A stretch of 64,000 bases of DNA from Clostridium sp. AF27-2AA (GCF_003478505.1 NZ_QUFI01000014.1:28722-92721); one strand, 5' to 3'. Counted from the first letter of the stretch, positions 52,574 to 62,755 are shown. Translations and numbers: made by a program. Notes: a model not told the origin generated them from the sequence alone.

Positions 52574-52780
52574 TTATTCGTCCGGATACAAATCCAGTGC
52601 CTCATATTCTGCATCTGTCATCTCTGCCAGTTTCGCAAGCAGCGAGGCCGTCCACCTGCGCAGATTTCTGTCTCTGCCCGTCAGACTTTTTTGCATCGTC
52701 TGAAGCTCTGCAATCAGCCCTGTCCGTGTGCCAGGGCTGTAAAGCATCATGAGCATCCATTCGTCATCCGTAAAACGCAT
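52574..52780 (-). CDS. TTRAP, transposon-transfer assisting protein
   Basis: A 68-residue protein, MRFTDDEWMLMMLYSPGTRT, then LLAKLAEMTDAEYEALDLYP, matching the TTRAP family of conjugative transposons. It starts one base after the YodL gene stop and ends 22 bases before the giant gene start. Function is only known from its presence in transfer modules. Confidence 0.88.
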   Translation of the reverse strand: MRFTDDEWMLMMLYSPGTRTGLIAELQTMQKSLTGRDRNLRRWTASLLAKLAEMTDAEYEALDLYPDE

Positions 52781-53377
52781 TTATAACTCCTTTTCTTCGC
52801 AGCACCTGCGAGGCAGCGCAGGCGGCACCGCCTCCTGCTTTTCCTTCAGCTGATCCAGAACCGATGCTTTCTCTGCCGGTTCTTCCTTCTTTCCGTTATT
52901 GATCACGCCGTCAATCATGCCGTAATCGTCCTCCATCGCCATTTCTGCGGCTTTCAGGTAATTCTCCGGTTTCAAAAATCCGGGCAGTTCCTGGAAACCG
53001 ATGGAATCCACATAGTGACAGCTTACAACACCATTCTGCCGTAAAGCCACGATGTCAGACACAGAAAGACTATGCCCAGTAAAATCATTAGGGCGGGAAA
53101 CATTGAATTTCGCATACAGCTCCTCCAACATCGTATTCTGATCCTTGTAGGGAAGCAGCGGAGCCGTATAAACCACTTCATAATGGTCAATATCCGGCTC
53201 CAGCCCCATCCGTTCCAGTTCGCGCATAGACGAAAAGCGTTCATATACCGTATCCTCGCTGCGGCGAAGCTGCAAAATTGCATACTGGTCGGTAGTACTG
53301 TCGAGAAATGCCATCATCTTCTCATCCAATGCCTGATTTCCATGCACTTCATCCCATTTTTCAATTCTTGCCATCAT
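52781..53377 (-). CDS. YodL/DUF4316-type protein
   Basis: A 198-residue protein. Residues 30-75 match YodL (YAILQLRRSEDTVYERFSSM, LEPDIDHYEVVYTAPL). A segment FTGHSLSVSDIVALRQNGVV and FQELPGFLKPENYLKAAEMA follow, then a DUF4316-like tail. It is a usual neighbour of topB and the giant helicase in Tn1549-like elements. Its start overlaps the preceding gene by 17 bases. Confidence 0.85.
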   Translation of the reverse strand: MMARIEKWDEVHGNQALDEKMMAFLDSTTDQYAILQLRRSEDTVYERFSSMRELERMGLEPDIDHYEVVYTAPLLPYKDQNTMLEELYAKFNVSRPNDFTGHSLSVSDIVALRQNGVVSCHYVDSIGFQELPGFLKPENYLKAAEMAMEDDYGMIDGVINNGKKEEPAEKASVLDQLKEKQEAVPPALPRRCCEEKEL

Positions 53378-53669
53378 TCATTTCTCCCTTCTCCATAAAC
53401 GGCAGTCCATTTTTCTTTGCTTCCTGTCGCTGCTGTTCCCGACGCTTTTCACTGTAAGGCGGTCGGATACCGACGCAGCGTTTCGGAATCGTATAAGTGA
53501 CCGCCCCATGCTCCCGGTGCTCCAAAACAAACTGCTCCGGATACTGTTTTCGCAGTTCCCGGAGCTTCTTAATCAGGCGGCTGTCATGGGTGTAAACACT
53601 GGCGGTATCCAGTTCATTGTCAAAATTGATGACGGTTTCCTGCTCCGCCTTCGTAAGCTTATATTTCAT
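53361..53669 (-). CDS. conserved small basic protein of the module
   Basis: A 102-residue protein: an acidic first part (MKYKLTKAEQETVINFDNEL), then LIKKLRELRKQYPEQFVLEH and a very basic tail SEKRREQQRQEAKKNGLPF. It may bind DNA. It overlaps the genes on both sides by a few bases. Similar proteins occur at this place in related elements, but I know no function. Confidence 0.7.
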   Translation of the reverse strand: MKYKLTKAEQETVINFDNELDTASVYTHDSRLIKKLRELRKQYPEQFVLEHREHGAVTYTIPKRCVGIRPPYSEKRREQQRQEAKKNGLPFMEKGEMNDGKN

Positions 53670-54553
53670 CGCTCCGCCTCCTTCGCCTTGGCAGCTTTCA
53701 CCGGCGTATCCGTTCTGGAAGACAAATCCGAGAGTTTACCCAGCACAGATTCCCGTCTGCTGATTTCTGCATCCTCTGCACGATCACAAAGTTCATCATA
53801 GTCAATCCGCGTCATGGTGCGTCCACCGAATCCATAATCCGAAAGGATCTGGTCTCTGGCCGCATTCATGCTGATTTCTGGGTTGTCGATCTGTCCACCG
53901 TCAATTTCAGTGAAGTCCTTATGATATAAGGTATAGTCGTAACCGTCCTCACAGGTCTGAATGGCAAGAAAGCCCTTGCTTCCCAAATCCCATGCGCTGC
54001 ATTCTTCCGTAATCAGCGGCTCCGGGCGGCATGTACCGCCACCGCGTTCCAGCATTTCTGCCAGCTGACAGATGTGCAGAACATCATACCCAAGGCGCAG
54101 ATGATATTCGTCCATATATTCGCAGCGAGCTGAGAACTTCCGATTCGGATACTCAATCTCCACCGCACTGCCATCCGGAATTTTGAACCGATCCTCGTAG
54201 CTGCTGGTGATAAACCGAATATTTTTAGCATTCTCCAGCTCAGTATCAGCCTTTTTCATCTGCCAAAGAACCTTTCTGCCGCCGCGCATCTGCTCCAGCA
54301 TCTCCGGAGCTACCGGCGCAACGGTAAGACCGTCCAGCTGGGGAATCTCCTTGAGTGCTGCCACCCTCGCGCTTTCTTCGAGAGTAGAAAACGATTGTTT
54401 ATCCAACACATCCCAACCCATGTGTCCCTCGGCAATCTGCACCTTGCTGCCCATATCAAAACAGTGGAACTCCACACCGTCCTGCTTTTCCTGCAAGGAA
54501 AGCAACGCGACATTATCCACCAGATAAGCTGCATTCATCATTTTCATGCTCAT
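53666..54553 (-). CDS. LPD28/LPD16-type polyvalent-domain protein
   Basis: A 295-residue protein. A middle segment KIPDGSAVEIEYPNRKFSAR...YDVLHICQLAEMLERGGG resembles the LPD28 domain. A later one, FLAIQTCEDGYDYTLYHKDF, with GGQIDNPEISMNAARDQI resembles LPD16. Both domains are known from large mobile-element polyvalent proteins; the assignments are from memory of the patterns. It overlaps the topoisomerase gene by 4 bases. Confidence 0.7.
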   Translation of the reverse strand: MSMKMMNAAYLVDNVALLSLQEKQDGVEFHCFDMGSKVQIAEGHMGWDVLDKQSFSTLEESARVAALKEIPQLDGLTVAPVAPEMLEQMRGGRKVLWQMKKADTELENAKNIRFITSSYEDRFKIPDGSAVEIEYPNRKFSARCEYMDEYHLRLGYDVLHICQLAEMLERGGGTCRPEPLITEECSAWDLGSKGFLAIQTCEDGYDYTLYHKDFTEIDGGQIDNPEISMNAARDQILSDYGFGGRTMTRIDYDELCDRAEDAEISRRESVLGKLSDLSSRTDTPVKAAKAKEAER

Positions 54554-56628
54554 TTTTTACCTCCAAACACCAGCTTAAATGCTGCTGCACCGTCCTCGCC
54601 GGTCTCTACATGAACGGTTGTGTCATAGTAACGATTGGACTTCCTGGAATAGCAATGGATAAGCCGTGCTTTTCCCTGATTTACCAGTTGCTTTGCCAGT
54701 TCCTCTGTCATCTGCTTTCCCAGTGTCTGAAAGAATCTGTTTTCCTTCCAGAGTGCAAATTTACAGTTCTTATCCCTGCAAAACCAACCCTTTGCCGTTT
54801 CACAGACATCACTGCCGCAGGCGGGACAGGAGCCAATGACCTTGCGTTCCGGCTGCATCAGCACATCGGCTCCTTTTACAGCCTCGTAAGTTTTAACAAG
54901 TCCGCTAACCATGCTACTGATTTCTCCCATAAAGGCATCACCGTCATACTCGCCGTGTTCTATTTTCAGCAGTTTTTCCTCCCAGTCTGCCGTCATAGAT
55001 GGAGACTGAATCTGTTCCGGCACCACCGTCACCAGCGCATTTCCCTTGTCCGTAGAGCAAAGATATTTCGTTTTCTTATCGCCCCTGCGCTCGATAAAGC
55101 CTTTCTGTACCAGTTTTTCGATAATGGCAGCGCGTGTGGCCGGTGTACCGATGCCTTTACGCTCTACGCCAGCCGGGAACTCATCCGAGCTGGCACTTTC
55201 CATTACTGAAAGCAGAAGATCTTCGGTAAACCTCTTGGGTGGGCTGGTCTTACCTTCTTTCAAATCGACACGGGCAAGTTCCAGTGTCATGCCTTCCGAA
55301 AGCTCCGGCAGTTCACCTGCCTCCGCATTCTTCTCAGCCTCTTCACTCGGCTTTCCTGCATATCGTCTCCAGCCTATATCCGTGGCTGTTTTGCCTTTTG
55401 TACGGAACTTCTGACCGGCGCACTCCGCTTCTACTACGGTTTCTGCATAGAGGCAAGGTGTTCCGACTGCACAAATCAGCCGCACAGCCAACATAGTAAG
55501 GATCGCCTGTTCTCCACTGGGAAGAGAGGAAATGTCATAACTTGCCGCTGTTTTTGTAGGGATAATGGCATGGTGATCGGTGACTTTCTTAGAATTGATG
55601 ACCTGCGCTGCATTCACCGGTGCCGGTACATCCGGATGAATTTGAAAGCTCTGCTGAATCACGGAAACAAGTTCCGGCACAAGCGGTGCCATATCATCCG
55701 TCAGATACCGGCTGTCGGTACGGGGATAGGTTACGAGTTTCTTCTCGTACAGAGCCTGTGTGTAATCCAGGGTCTGCTGGGCAGTGAATCCCAGCTGCCG
55801 ATTTGCTTCTCTCTGAAGCGATGTCAGATCAAACAAGGCCGGGGGCTTCTCTGATTTTTCTTTCTGCTCTACCTTGGTAATGATGGCACTTCCTGCCTGG
55901 CAACACTCTGCCACCAGTTTTTCTGCTTCTGCTTTTTCTTTCATTCGCTCACCGCCCGCTTGAAAATCCCGAAATTTTAATTCTGCCGAGTAGAACGGCT
56001 CCGGCTTGAACGCCCGGATTGCTGCATCTCGCATAACCACCATCGCAAGCGTTGGTGTCATCACGCGCCCCACATTCAGGGTCTGCCCATACAGACATGA
56101 AAAAAGCCGGGTGGCGTTGATTCCGACAATCCAGTCGGCTCGCTCCCGGCATAAAGCCGCCTCATATAAGGCATCATATTCTGTTCCCGGTCTGAGCTTC
56201 TGAAAGCCTTCCCGGATAGCACTGTCCTCCATTGATGAAATCCAAAGCCGTTCCACCGGCTTTTTGCAGCCGCACTGATGGTAAACCAGTCGGAAAATCA
56301 GTTCGCCCTCACGCCCTGCATCGGTTGCACAGATCAGACTCTCCACATCTTTCCGCTGCATGAGCTTTTTCAGGATTCCGAACTGCTTTTTCGTGCTGGC
56401 GGACACCTGATACTGCCAATGTTCCGGCAAAATCGGAAGATCATCATACTTCCACTTTGCATACTTTTCATCATAGGCTTCCGGCTGGGAAAGTTCCACC
56501 AGATGCCCCACACACCAACTGACAAGGTAGCCATTGCCCTCCATATAACCGTCCCCGCGCTGATTTGCTCCGATCACCTTCGAGAGACTCATGGCAACCG
56601 AGGGCTTTTCCGCTAATACAAGCTTCAT
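54550..56628 (-). CDS. topB: DNA topoisomerase III
   Basis: A 692-residue type IA topoisomerase. The Toprim start MKLVLAEKPSVAMSLSKVIG, DAGREGELIFRLV, and the active-site YPRTDSRYLTDD with Tyr near residue 304 are clear. A C-terminal zinc ribbon is visible (CPACGSDVCETAKGWFCRDK). It relaxes or decatenates DNA during transfer. Plasmid-type topB is a standard part of Tn1549-like elements. Confidence 0.95.
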   Translation of the reverse strand: MKLVLAEKPSVAMSLSKVIGANQRGDGYMEGNGYLVSWCVGHLVELSQPEAYDEKYAKWKYDDLPILPEHWQYQVSASTKKQFGILKKLMQRKDVESLICATDAGREGELIFRLVYHQCGCKKPVERLWISSMEDSAIREGFQKLRPGTEYDALYEAALCRERADWIVGINATRLFSCLYGQTLNVGRVMTPTLAMVVMRDAAIRAFKPEPFYSAELKFRDFQAGGERMKEKAEAEKLVAECCQAGSAIITKVEQKEKSEKPPALFDLTSLQREANRQLGFTAQQTLDYTQALYEKKLVTYPRTDSRYLTDDMAPLVPELVSVIQQSFQIHPDVPAPVNAAQVINSKKVTDHHAIIPTKTAASYDISSLPSGEQAILTMLAVRLICAVGTPCLYAETVVEAECAGQKFRTKGKTATDIGWRRYAGKPSEEAEKNAEAGELPELSEGMTLELARVDLKEGKTSPPKRFTEDLLLSVMESASSDEFPAGVERKGIGTPATRAAIIEKLVQKGFIERRGDKKTKYLCSTDKGNALVTVVPEQIQSPSMTADWEEKLLKIEHGEYDGDAFMGEISSMVSGLVKTYEAVKGADVLMQPERKVIGSCPACGSDVCETAKGWFCRDKNCKFALWKENRFFQTLGKQMTEELAKQLVNQGKARLIHCYSRKSNRYYDTTVHVETGEDGAAAFKLVFGGKK

Positions 56629-56689
56629 TCGATACTGCTCCTTTCACAAAAAATTAGCAGCCAGGCACCGAAGCGCATGACTGCTATGT

Positions 56690-56715
56690 AAAAGGGACGG
56701 CTTCTCAGCCGCCCC
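56690..56715 (-). terminator. terminator after the DUF4366 gene
   Basis: GGGGCGGC pairs with GCCGTCCC (one mismatch) around TGAGAA, followed on the minus strand by TTTTA. It lies between the DUF4366 gene and topB and may be partial. Confidence 0.6.
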
Positions 56716-56735
56716 ACAGGTCAACGCTGTCTTAA

Positions 56736-57899
56736 TCAGACAGGTTCATCATCCGATTCCGCTTCGTAATCCTCGTTGACATCCACTTCTTCGTCCTCGT
56801 CACCGTCATCCTCCGGCAGCTGGAGCGTATCTTCATCCTCATCGTGATAATCCGCATCCGGGTCCGGCTGATTTTTCTTGGACGCAGGCTTTACGCCCTT
56901 CATCTTGATATAGAGATAACCGCCGACACCGGCTGCACCGATCACAAACAGAAGCAGCATAATCATCGGAAGCGGAGACGATTTCTTCTGCTCGCTCTCT
57001 GTTTTCTGCTCTTCCGGTGCCGGTTCCGTCTCCTGCGGCTTTTCGGTTTCCGCAGGTTCCGTGACTTCCGGCTCCTTCTCCCGATACTTGGCAGCTTCCT
57101 CTTCATCCATCAGCGCAAGCAGATCGGCCTCGTCCACCATGTTCAGGAAATGCACATTCTGGTTGCCGTCTTTATCGCGGTCGATGATCAGATAAAAGGT
57201 GTTGCCCGCCTTTGTCACCAGCGTAATGAACTGCTGGCTGGATTTATCTTCTTCCTCACCGATATCGTCCACCAGCGTCATATTTCCTTCCGGAGTCAAA
57301 GCTGCACTGGATTTCGTCTCATCCTCGGATGACATTCCACTCTGCATCAGATCCAGAAACAGCTTCAGCGCATCTTCACTGAACATGCTGCTGTCTTTTG
57401 CAGAATCCGTGACATTCAGGTACTTTCCATGTGCATACCCGGTTTTGCCGTTGAAGTTTACCTTATACCAGTCACCGCATTTTTCGACAATCTCCACCGT
57501 ATCGCCGGAATGCAGATATCCGATAATCTCCTGATCCATGCCGGGACCGGAACGAAAATGCAGACTGGTGATCCCCGGCACCACCGTACCAGTCTGCTTT
57601 TGGGACTTTTCGCTGCCGATATTGTATTCTTTGCCGCCCACCGTAACGATTAGGTTCCCATCCGCATCCGTAGAAACCTCATAGCCATCCGGCAGCACCT
57701 GCATATCCGGGTCGATTTCGATGCTGTCGGTATTATCCGTTTTCCCTGCATTTGCGCTTCCTGCTGCATCCGCTTCCTGCGCAGCGGTACTGACAGATGT
57801 GTTCATCTGCACATCATCGCCCGTATAGGCAAACGCAGTAGTCACAAAGGTTCCTGCCACCATCACGCTGGCAAGCAGCATTGCCATCATCTTTTTCAT
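56736..57899 (-). CDS. SH3/DUF4366 membrane protein (CD1107 family)
   Basis: A 387-residue exported protein. A signal peptide (residues 1-24, MKKMMAMLLASVMVAGTFVT) is followed by a bacterial SH3 domain (about 107-162, LHFRSGPGMDQEIIGYL, CGDWYKVNFNGKTGYAHG). The DUF4366 part (about 210-265) has FITLVTKAGNTFYLIIDRDK. A Pro/Glu linker, a single transmembrane helix (about 315-335) and an acidic C-terminal tail end it. It is a probable cell-wall-spanning scaffold of the transfer channel. Confidence 0.9.
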   Translation of the reverse strand: MKKMMAMLLASVMVAGTFVTTAFAYTGDDVQMNTSVSTAAQEADAAGSANAGKTDNTDSIEIDPDMQVLPDGYEVSTDADGNLIVTVGGKEYNIGSEKSQKQTGTVVPGITSLHFRSGPGMDQEIIGYLHSGDTVEIVEKCGDWYKVNFNGKTGYAHGKYLNVTDSAKDSSMFSEDALKLFLDLMQSGMSSEDETKSSAALTPEGNMTLVDDIGEEEDKSSQQFITLVTKAGNTFYLIIDRDKDGNQNVHFLNMVDEADLLALMDEEEAAKYREKEPEVTEPAETEKPQETEPAPEEQKTESEQKKSSPLPMIMLLLFVIGAAGVGGYLYIKMKGVKPASKKNQPDPDADYHDEDEDTLQLPEDDGDEDEEVDVNEDYEAESDDEPV

Positions 57900-58147
57900 T
57901 CCACATCCTCCGTTTCTTTCTCGTCCAGTTTCATGTTTTCCGGGTTTGGAACCGCAGCCTGCGCCATCTGAATGATGACTGCCAGCTGTTCCGGGGTCAG
58001 GCTCTGGGCATGTACCATTTCACAGATTTCGCTGTTTTCCTGTTCGTGGTACTTTCTGTCCCATTCCTTTCTGCGCTCCTCCCACTCATCGCGTTTTCTG
58101 CGGGCTTTCTCCCGCTCCGCAGCAATCTTTTCCAGTTTCAAGCTCAT
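57896..58147 (-). CDS. DUF4315 protein
   Basis: An 83-residue helical, charged protein (MSLKLEKIAAEREKARRKRD, then CEMVHAQSLTPEQLAVIIQM), matching DUF4315. It overlaps the DUF4366 gene by 4 bases. Found in the transfer regions of Tn1549-like elements; function unknown. Confidence 0.88.
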   Translation of the reverse strand: MSLKLEKIAAEREKARRKRDEWEERRKEWDRKYHEQENSEICEMVHAQSLTPEQLAVIIQMAQAAVPNPENMKLDEKETEDVE

Positions 58148-58182
58148 ATCGTTTCCTTTCCGGACGAATAAACGCCCTGTTT

Positions 58183-59952
58183 TTATCGAATTCTTCCCAT
58201 ACAGTAGTAATGCTGCCGCCAGTAGTTCGTCTCAATGGAAGCATAGGAAATTGGGTTGCCGCAGTGAATCATCATCCCGTTGCCGACATAAATGCCCACA
58301 TGGGATGCGCCACTGGTGTTGTAGGTTTTCTGGAAGAAGATCAGGTCTCCGGGCTTTGCCTCACTCTTCGGGATAATGTCGCATTTTCCCATCAGACCGT
58401 TGGCCGTCTGCCTGCCTACATTCCAGCCATTGCCGCAGTGGTTGATGACCCAGCTTACAAAACCGGAGCAGTCAAAACTGGTACTCGGCGAGCTGCCGCC
58501 CCAAACATAGGGATAACCGAGATATTTCTCTGCTTCGGTAATCATCTTCCGGAATTTTTCATCCGTCAGAGCTTCGCCCGGAATGTCGTAATCCTGGTAT
58601 TCTCCGCTGGAACCCGCGCCATCCGGCGTTGCAAAGGCGATGCCTGCAAACAGGTCATCCCGATTGCCCCGGCACTCCAGTGTGACTTCGTATCGTTGCA
58701 GCTGGTCATCTGTAAGGCCGGAATTTCTTGCAACATAGTCAACGCCCCGATTGAGCAGTGTTACATTGAGGATTTTATACTCATACTGTACCGTCACCTG
58801 ATAGGTGTAGGTGTGTCCGGTTCCGGTGATTGGATTGTAGCGATAGCCCACACGGGTTTCTTTCCTTGTCCGGATTTCCACCTTTTCCTCCAACTTCAGC
58901 TCATACTGCGCTTCAAAAATACTCTGGAGCCGCGCCTGCACCTGGCTTCTCGTATAGTTTTCAAATTCTACGGTCAGCAGAGATGCAAGCTCATAGGGAT
59001 TGTGACCAATCTCTGCCAGATTGTAGCGATACTCGTCATAGCCCGGATGGTCGGTTTCAATGCGGTCGATTTGTTTGCGAAGTTTATCTTCCAGCTTGGT
59101 ATAATCCGTCTCCACGCTTTTCAAATCTTCATCTTCTGCCGTGTAGGAAGTCCCCAGCACCACATTGCCGCCGCCATTGATCAAGACGGAGCATGACGAA
59201 ACCGACCCGGCAATCACCAAAACAAGCAGTCCCACGGCTGCGATACCGATGATGATATGCGAGTGGCTCTGCACAAACTGAAATGCCTTTTCCGTTATAC
59301 TGACAGTACCCTGTGCAGCTTTGGCTGTGCCAGATGCTGTGTTCTCCGCAGCGGCCGCACCTGCCTTCGCAGCGGCATACTCTTTTTTGATGGCCTGCTT
59401 CTGCCGCCATCGGGAAAAGAGATTGGAACCAGCCTGCGGATCAGACTTCATGCGTTCCGCAAAGATGGAATCTACGGCATCTTTATTTGCCTTTTTCTCC
59501 AACCGCTCCAGCTTTTTGTACTGCCGCAACTTTCGACCATATTGGAACCTGGAACCAGCACGGGCTGCACCTTCCGCTGAACCTTCGGTAAAATGCGCTG
59601 CCTCCACACCGGAATTATTATCTTGGTCGGCATTGCGCACACTCTGATGTGCTTTGGCTGAAAGTGCATCTGCCGCAAGATTTCCCGGTTTCTTTGGCTT
59701 TCCGCCCTTTTTCCCGGAAGCCGCTGCATTCTTCTTTGCCTTTACCTCCTGCTCCGATTTCAGCTTCTTACTGCGCATCTTAGCAAGATCGGCCTCGTGA
59801 CAAATCTGCCTTCTGTGTTCCGCTTTTTTCTTGCTGCTGTCTCCCGGACTGCTATCAGCGGTTTTGTTTCTGGAATCGCGAAGGGTGTTCTCCGCACCCT
59901 CGCGCTCCTGCCGCAGCTTGTCTCCGAGATTCGGATTTTTCTTGCCAGCCAT
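58183..59952 (-). CDS. NlpC/P60 peptidoglycan hydrolase (CD1108 family)
   Basis: A 589-residue protein. A long basic N-terminal cytoplasmic part (1-225) leads to one transmembrane helix (about 230-255, HIIIGIAAVGLLVLVIAGSV). A stalk domain and a C-terminal NlpC/P60 domain follow: Cys in PSTSFDCSGFVSWVIN near 494 and His in SGASHVGIYVG near 549. It opens the cell wall for the channel. The gene lies 3 bases after virB4. Confidence 0.92.
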   Translation of the reverse strand: MAGKKNPNLGDKLRQEREGAENTLRDSRNKTADSSPGDSSKKKAEHRRQICHEADLAKMRSKKLKSEQEVKAKKNAAASGKKGGKPKKPGNLAADALSAKAHQSVRNADQDNNSGVEAAHFTEGSAEGAARAGSRFQYGRKLRQYKKLERLEKKANKDAVDSIFAERMKSDPQAGSNLFSRWRQKQAIKKEYAAAKAGAAAAENTASGTAKAAQGTVSITEKAFQFVQSHSHIIIGIAAVGLLVLVIAGSVSSCSVLINGGGNVVLGTSYTAEDEDLKSVETDYTKLEDKLRKQIDRIETDHPGYDEYRYNLAEIGHNPYELASLLTVEFENYTRSQVQARLQSIFEAQYELKLEEKVEIRTRKETRVGYRYNPITGTGHTYTYQVTVQYEYKILNVTLLNRGVDYVARNSGLTDDQLQRYEVTLECRGNRDDLFAGIAFATPDGAGSSGEYQDYDIPGEALTDEKFRKMITEAEKYLGYPYVWGGSSPSTSFDCSGFVSWVINHCGNGWNVGRQTANGLMGKCDIIPKSEAKPGDLIFFQKTYNTSGASHVGIYVGNGMMIHCGNPISYASIETNYWRQHYYCMGRIR

Positions 59953-59955
59953 CGC

Positions 59956-62400
59956 TTACACCTCCTTCGCTTCCTGCACTTCGGTTAATTTTGTCGTCAT
60001 AATCCGGTACAGTTCCAGATCGGTCGGGAAACGATCAACGAACGGCAAAATCACATTTCCATAAAACAGCAGTCCTTCACCTTCACCGGAGTGGGTCACA
60101 TAGGACAGCTGGTGTGGGCTGATATTCAGCTGATCCGCCAGAATTTGACGGTCACCGGCTGCCTGATTCAACATATAAATGAAGTCGCTGTTCTCAAAAA
60201 TGTTTGTCACTTCGCGGGAAGAAAGCAGATCTTTTACGTTCTGAGTGATGCCGGTGGGAATACCGCCCCATTTACGGAATCGCTTCCAGATTTCCACGCT
60301 GTAGGCCGCTGTCTGCTCTTCTTTCAAAAGCAGATGGAACTCGTCCATATAGTAGCGGGTGGCTTTACCGGCATTACGGTTAGCGGTCACACGCCCCCAG
60401 ACCTGATCCTGCACCACCAGCATACCGATCTTTTTCAGCTGCTTGCCCAGCTCCTTGATGTCATAGCAGACCAGCCGGTTATTGATATCTACATTGGTGC
60501 GGTGGTTAAACAGGTTCAGAGAACCGGTCACATAAATTTCCAGTGCTGTTGCCACATGGTGTGCTTCCTTTTCATCCTGCCGGAGCAGAGCTTCGTACAA
60601 GTCCTGCAACACCGGCATATTCTCCGGCACCGGGTTCTCAAAATAGGTCTGGTAAATCTGATGAACACAGCGGTCGATGACCGTCTTTTCTACCGGCTGC
60701 AAGCCTTCTTTGCCGCCCACGATCAGCTCACACAGGGACAGGATGAAATCTGCTTTCAGGGCAATCGGATTATCCTCTTCCGAATAGTTCGCATTGATGT
60801 CCATCGGGTTGATATACTGCGTGCTGGAAGGACTGATTTTAATGACCTGCCCCTCAAATTTCTGCACCAGTGCCGTGTACTCGGCTTCCGGATCGCACAC
60901 GATTACATCGTCATCCGTCACCAGAAACGCATTGGCGATTTCTCTCTTGGCAGAGAAAGATTTACCGGAACCGGGAGTACCCAGAATCAGCCCGTTGGGG
61001 TTCTTGAGCTTTTTCCGGTCAACCATAATCAGGTTGTTGGACAACGCATTCAGCCCATAATACAGAGCCTCTTTCCCGGTCTGAAACAGTTCCTGGGTGG
61101 TAAACGGCACGAAAATCGCCGTGCTGCTGGTAGTCATGCTGCGCTGAATCTCAATCAGGTTCTGTGCCAGCGGCAGGCAGCTCATCAGCCCCTGCTCCTG
61201 CTGGAAATCCAGACGGCGCAGGTTGCAGTTGTACTTCTGTGCAATGCTGGAAGCCTGAAACACGTTGGTCTCCAGCTCCTGCTCCGTCTCGCCGGTGTTC
61301 ATCACCAGAAAGGTCAGCAGGAACATACGCTCATTCTGGCTCTGCAATTCCTTCAGCAGTGCCTTTGCGTCCTTACCGTAAGTTGCCAAATCTGACGGAA
61401 TGATGTCCATATCGTATCCGGAACGGACAGCTTTCTTCTGTTCCTCAATCTTGGAACGATCCAGCTCCGTAATGGTGTGCTTGATGGATTTGATTGCTTT
61501 ATTCTGGTCTACCGACTGAATGTGCATAGTCACGATCTGGCTGGATTCCATATCCAGAAAATCCTTCAGCAGCTGATCCGACAGGTCGGAAGCCGTGATC
61601 TGGAGATAGGACATGGAGCCATACATCCCGCCCATCTGAAAAATACGGTTCTTCGGAAAGGCAAAACCGGTCGGTGCAATAAAGTCCTTTACCGACAGCC
61701 CGCTCTCCGGCAACCACTTCCAATCGAAATTGAATCGGTCATGGTCACCCATGTGGAACATATCGTGCATCAGATGAAGCCGTTCCTTGCCGTTCAGCAA
61801 TTTTGCCCGGACACCCAAGCGTTTGAAGTTGTTCATCAGGTCGATCTCGATGTGAATGAGCCTCGGCTTTGCCTGTTTCATGGATTCCGCCTCAATGCCA
61901 AACGTCAGGTACTTCGTCTTGGTCAGGCCGTTGTTGCCCTGGGCAAGCTGGCGGCGCAGCATGGTGCTGTACTCCGTGCGCACCGGATTGAAATGATCCT
62001 TCTGGTACGGGATACGCACCATCTTCTCAAAATTCGAGGCATCCGTAGCCATATTCATAAAAGAAAGCTCAAAGCGGATGCTGGAATCAAAGAAGTTCAG
62101 GAAGCTGCACCATTCCTCAAAGATAGCCGTCTGATCCTCCTGCTGTGCCAGCTGGTAATTGATGTCCTGAAACTGAATGGTTTTGGTGTAGTAGTTGTCC
62201 GTCACACGGCAGATACCATCCGGGAACATCCGCTGAAAGGGAATGCTATCCTGAGCTGAGTGCGGAACCGTGCTGTCACTCCTTGCACGGTCAATCACCG
62301 TCTGCACCTGTTTTTGCTCTGCGGCTGACAGATGGGACGGCATTCGGATGTCATCCTGCTTTTTATTCTTCGCTGTCAGCTTTTCGAGAATTTTGAACAA
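59956..62400 (-). CDS. virB4: VirB4-type conjugation ATPase
   Basis: An 814-residue ATPase. Walker A LILGTPGSGKSFSAKREI lies near residue 477 and Walker B RYYMDEFHLLLKEE near 687; RKWGGIPTGITQNVKDLL follows. It powers assembly of, or movement through, the type IV channel. Its start overlaps the end of the PrgI gene by 38 bases. Confidence 0.95.
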   Translation of the reverse strand: MFKILEKLTAKNKKQDDIRMPSHLSAAEQKQVQTVIDRARSDSTVPHSAQDSIPFQRMFPDGICRVTDNYYTKTIQFQDINYQLAQQEDQTAIFEEWCSFLNFFDSSIRFELSFMNMATDASNFEKMVRIPYQKDHFNPVRTEYSTMLRRQLAQGNNGLTKTKYLTFGIEAESMKQAKPRLIHIEIDLMNNFKRLGVRAKLLNGKERLHLMHDMFHMGDHDRFNFDWKWLPESGLSVKDFIAPTGFAFPKNRIFQMGGMYGSMSYLQITASDLSDQLLKDFLDMESSQIVTMHIQSVDQNKAIKSIKHTITELDRSKIEEQKKAVRSGYDMDIIPSDLATYGKDAKALLKELQSQNERMFLLTFLVMNTGETEQELETNVFQASSIAQKYNCNLRRLDFQQEQGLMSCLPLAQNLIEIQRSMTTSSTAIFVPFTTQELFQTGKEALYYGLNALSNNLIMVDRKKLKNPNGLILGTPGSGKSFSAKREIANAFLVTDDDVIVCDPEAEYTALVQKFEGQVIKISPSSTQYINPMDINANYSEEDNPIALKADFILSLCELIVGGKEGLQPVEKTVIDRCVHQIYQTYFENPVPENMPVLQDLYEALLRQDEKEAHHVATALEIYVTGSLNLFNHRTNVDINNRLVCYDIKELGKQLKKIGMLVVQDQVWGRVTANRNAGKATRYYMDEFHLLLKEEQTAAYSVEIWKRFRKWGGIPTGITQNVKDLLSSREVTNIFENSDFIYMLNQAAGDRQILADQLNISPHQLSYVTHSGEGEGLLFYGNVILPFVDRFPTDLELYRIMTTKLTEVQEAKEV

Positions 62401-62755
62401 TGCGATTTACCTCCATTTCCACGTCTGCCTGCTGAACCAGCAGTGCATAGTAATTTTTCGTTTTGTAAGGCCGAGTTTTCGGCCTCTTGAACTTCGCCTC
62501 ATAGAAATGCTTTGCCACCACTTCCAGCGGCTGACCGTCTTTCTCGTACATGGCAAGAAAGAAGAGCGGCAGCATCACTGCCATCATGCCAAGTGCAGCA
62601 AGGCTCAGATTTCCGCTGGATTTGAGCAAAAAGAAAACCGGAACGCCAATCAGCGCACCGGCTCCGAAGCAGAGAATCTGCCGTTTGGTCAGGTTCATAA
62701 AGACCTTAGTTTTGACCTTTGAAAGGTCTCGCGGCACAGAAATATAAGATGCCAT
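62363..62755 (-). CDS. PrgI-family membrane protein
   Basis: A 130-residue protein with the PrgI/VirB3-like start ISVPRDLSKVKTKVFMNLTK. Two hydrophobic segments follow (ILCFGAGALIGVPVFFLL and LAALGMMAVMLPLFFLAMY). It is a membrane part of the transfer channel that works with VirB4. It starts 18 bases before the VirB6-like gene stop. Confidence 0.9.
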   Translation of the reverse strand: MASYISVPRDLSKVKTKVFMNLTKRQILCFGAGALIGVPVFFLLKSSGNLSLAALGMMAVMLPLFFLAMYEKDGQPLEVVAKHFYEAKFKRPKTRPYKTKNYYALLVQQADVEMEVNRIVQNSRKADSEE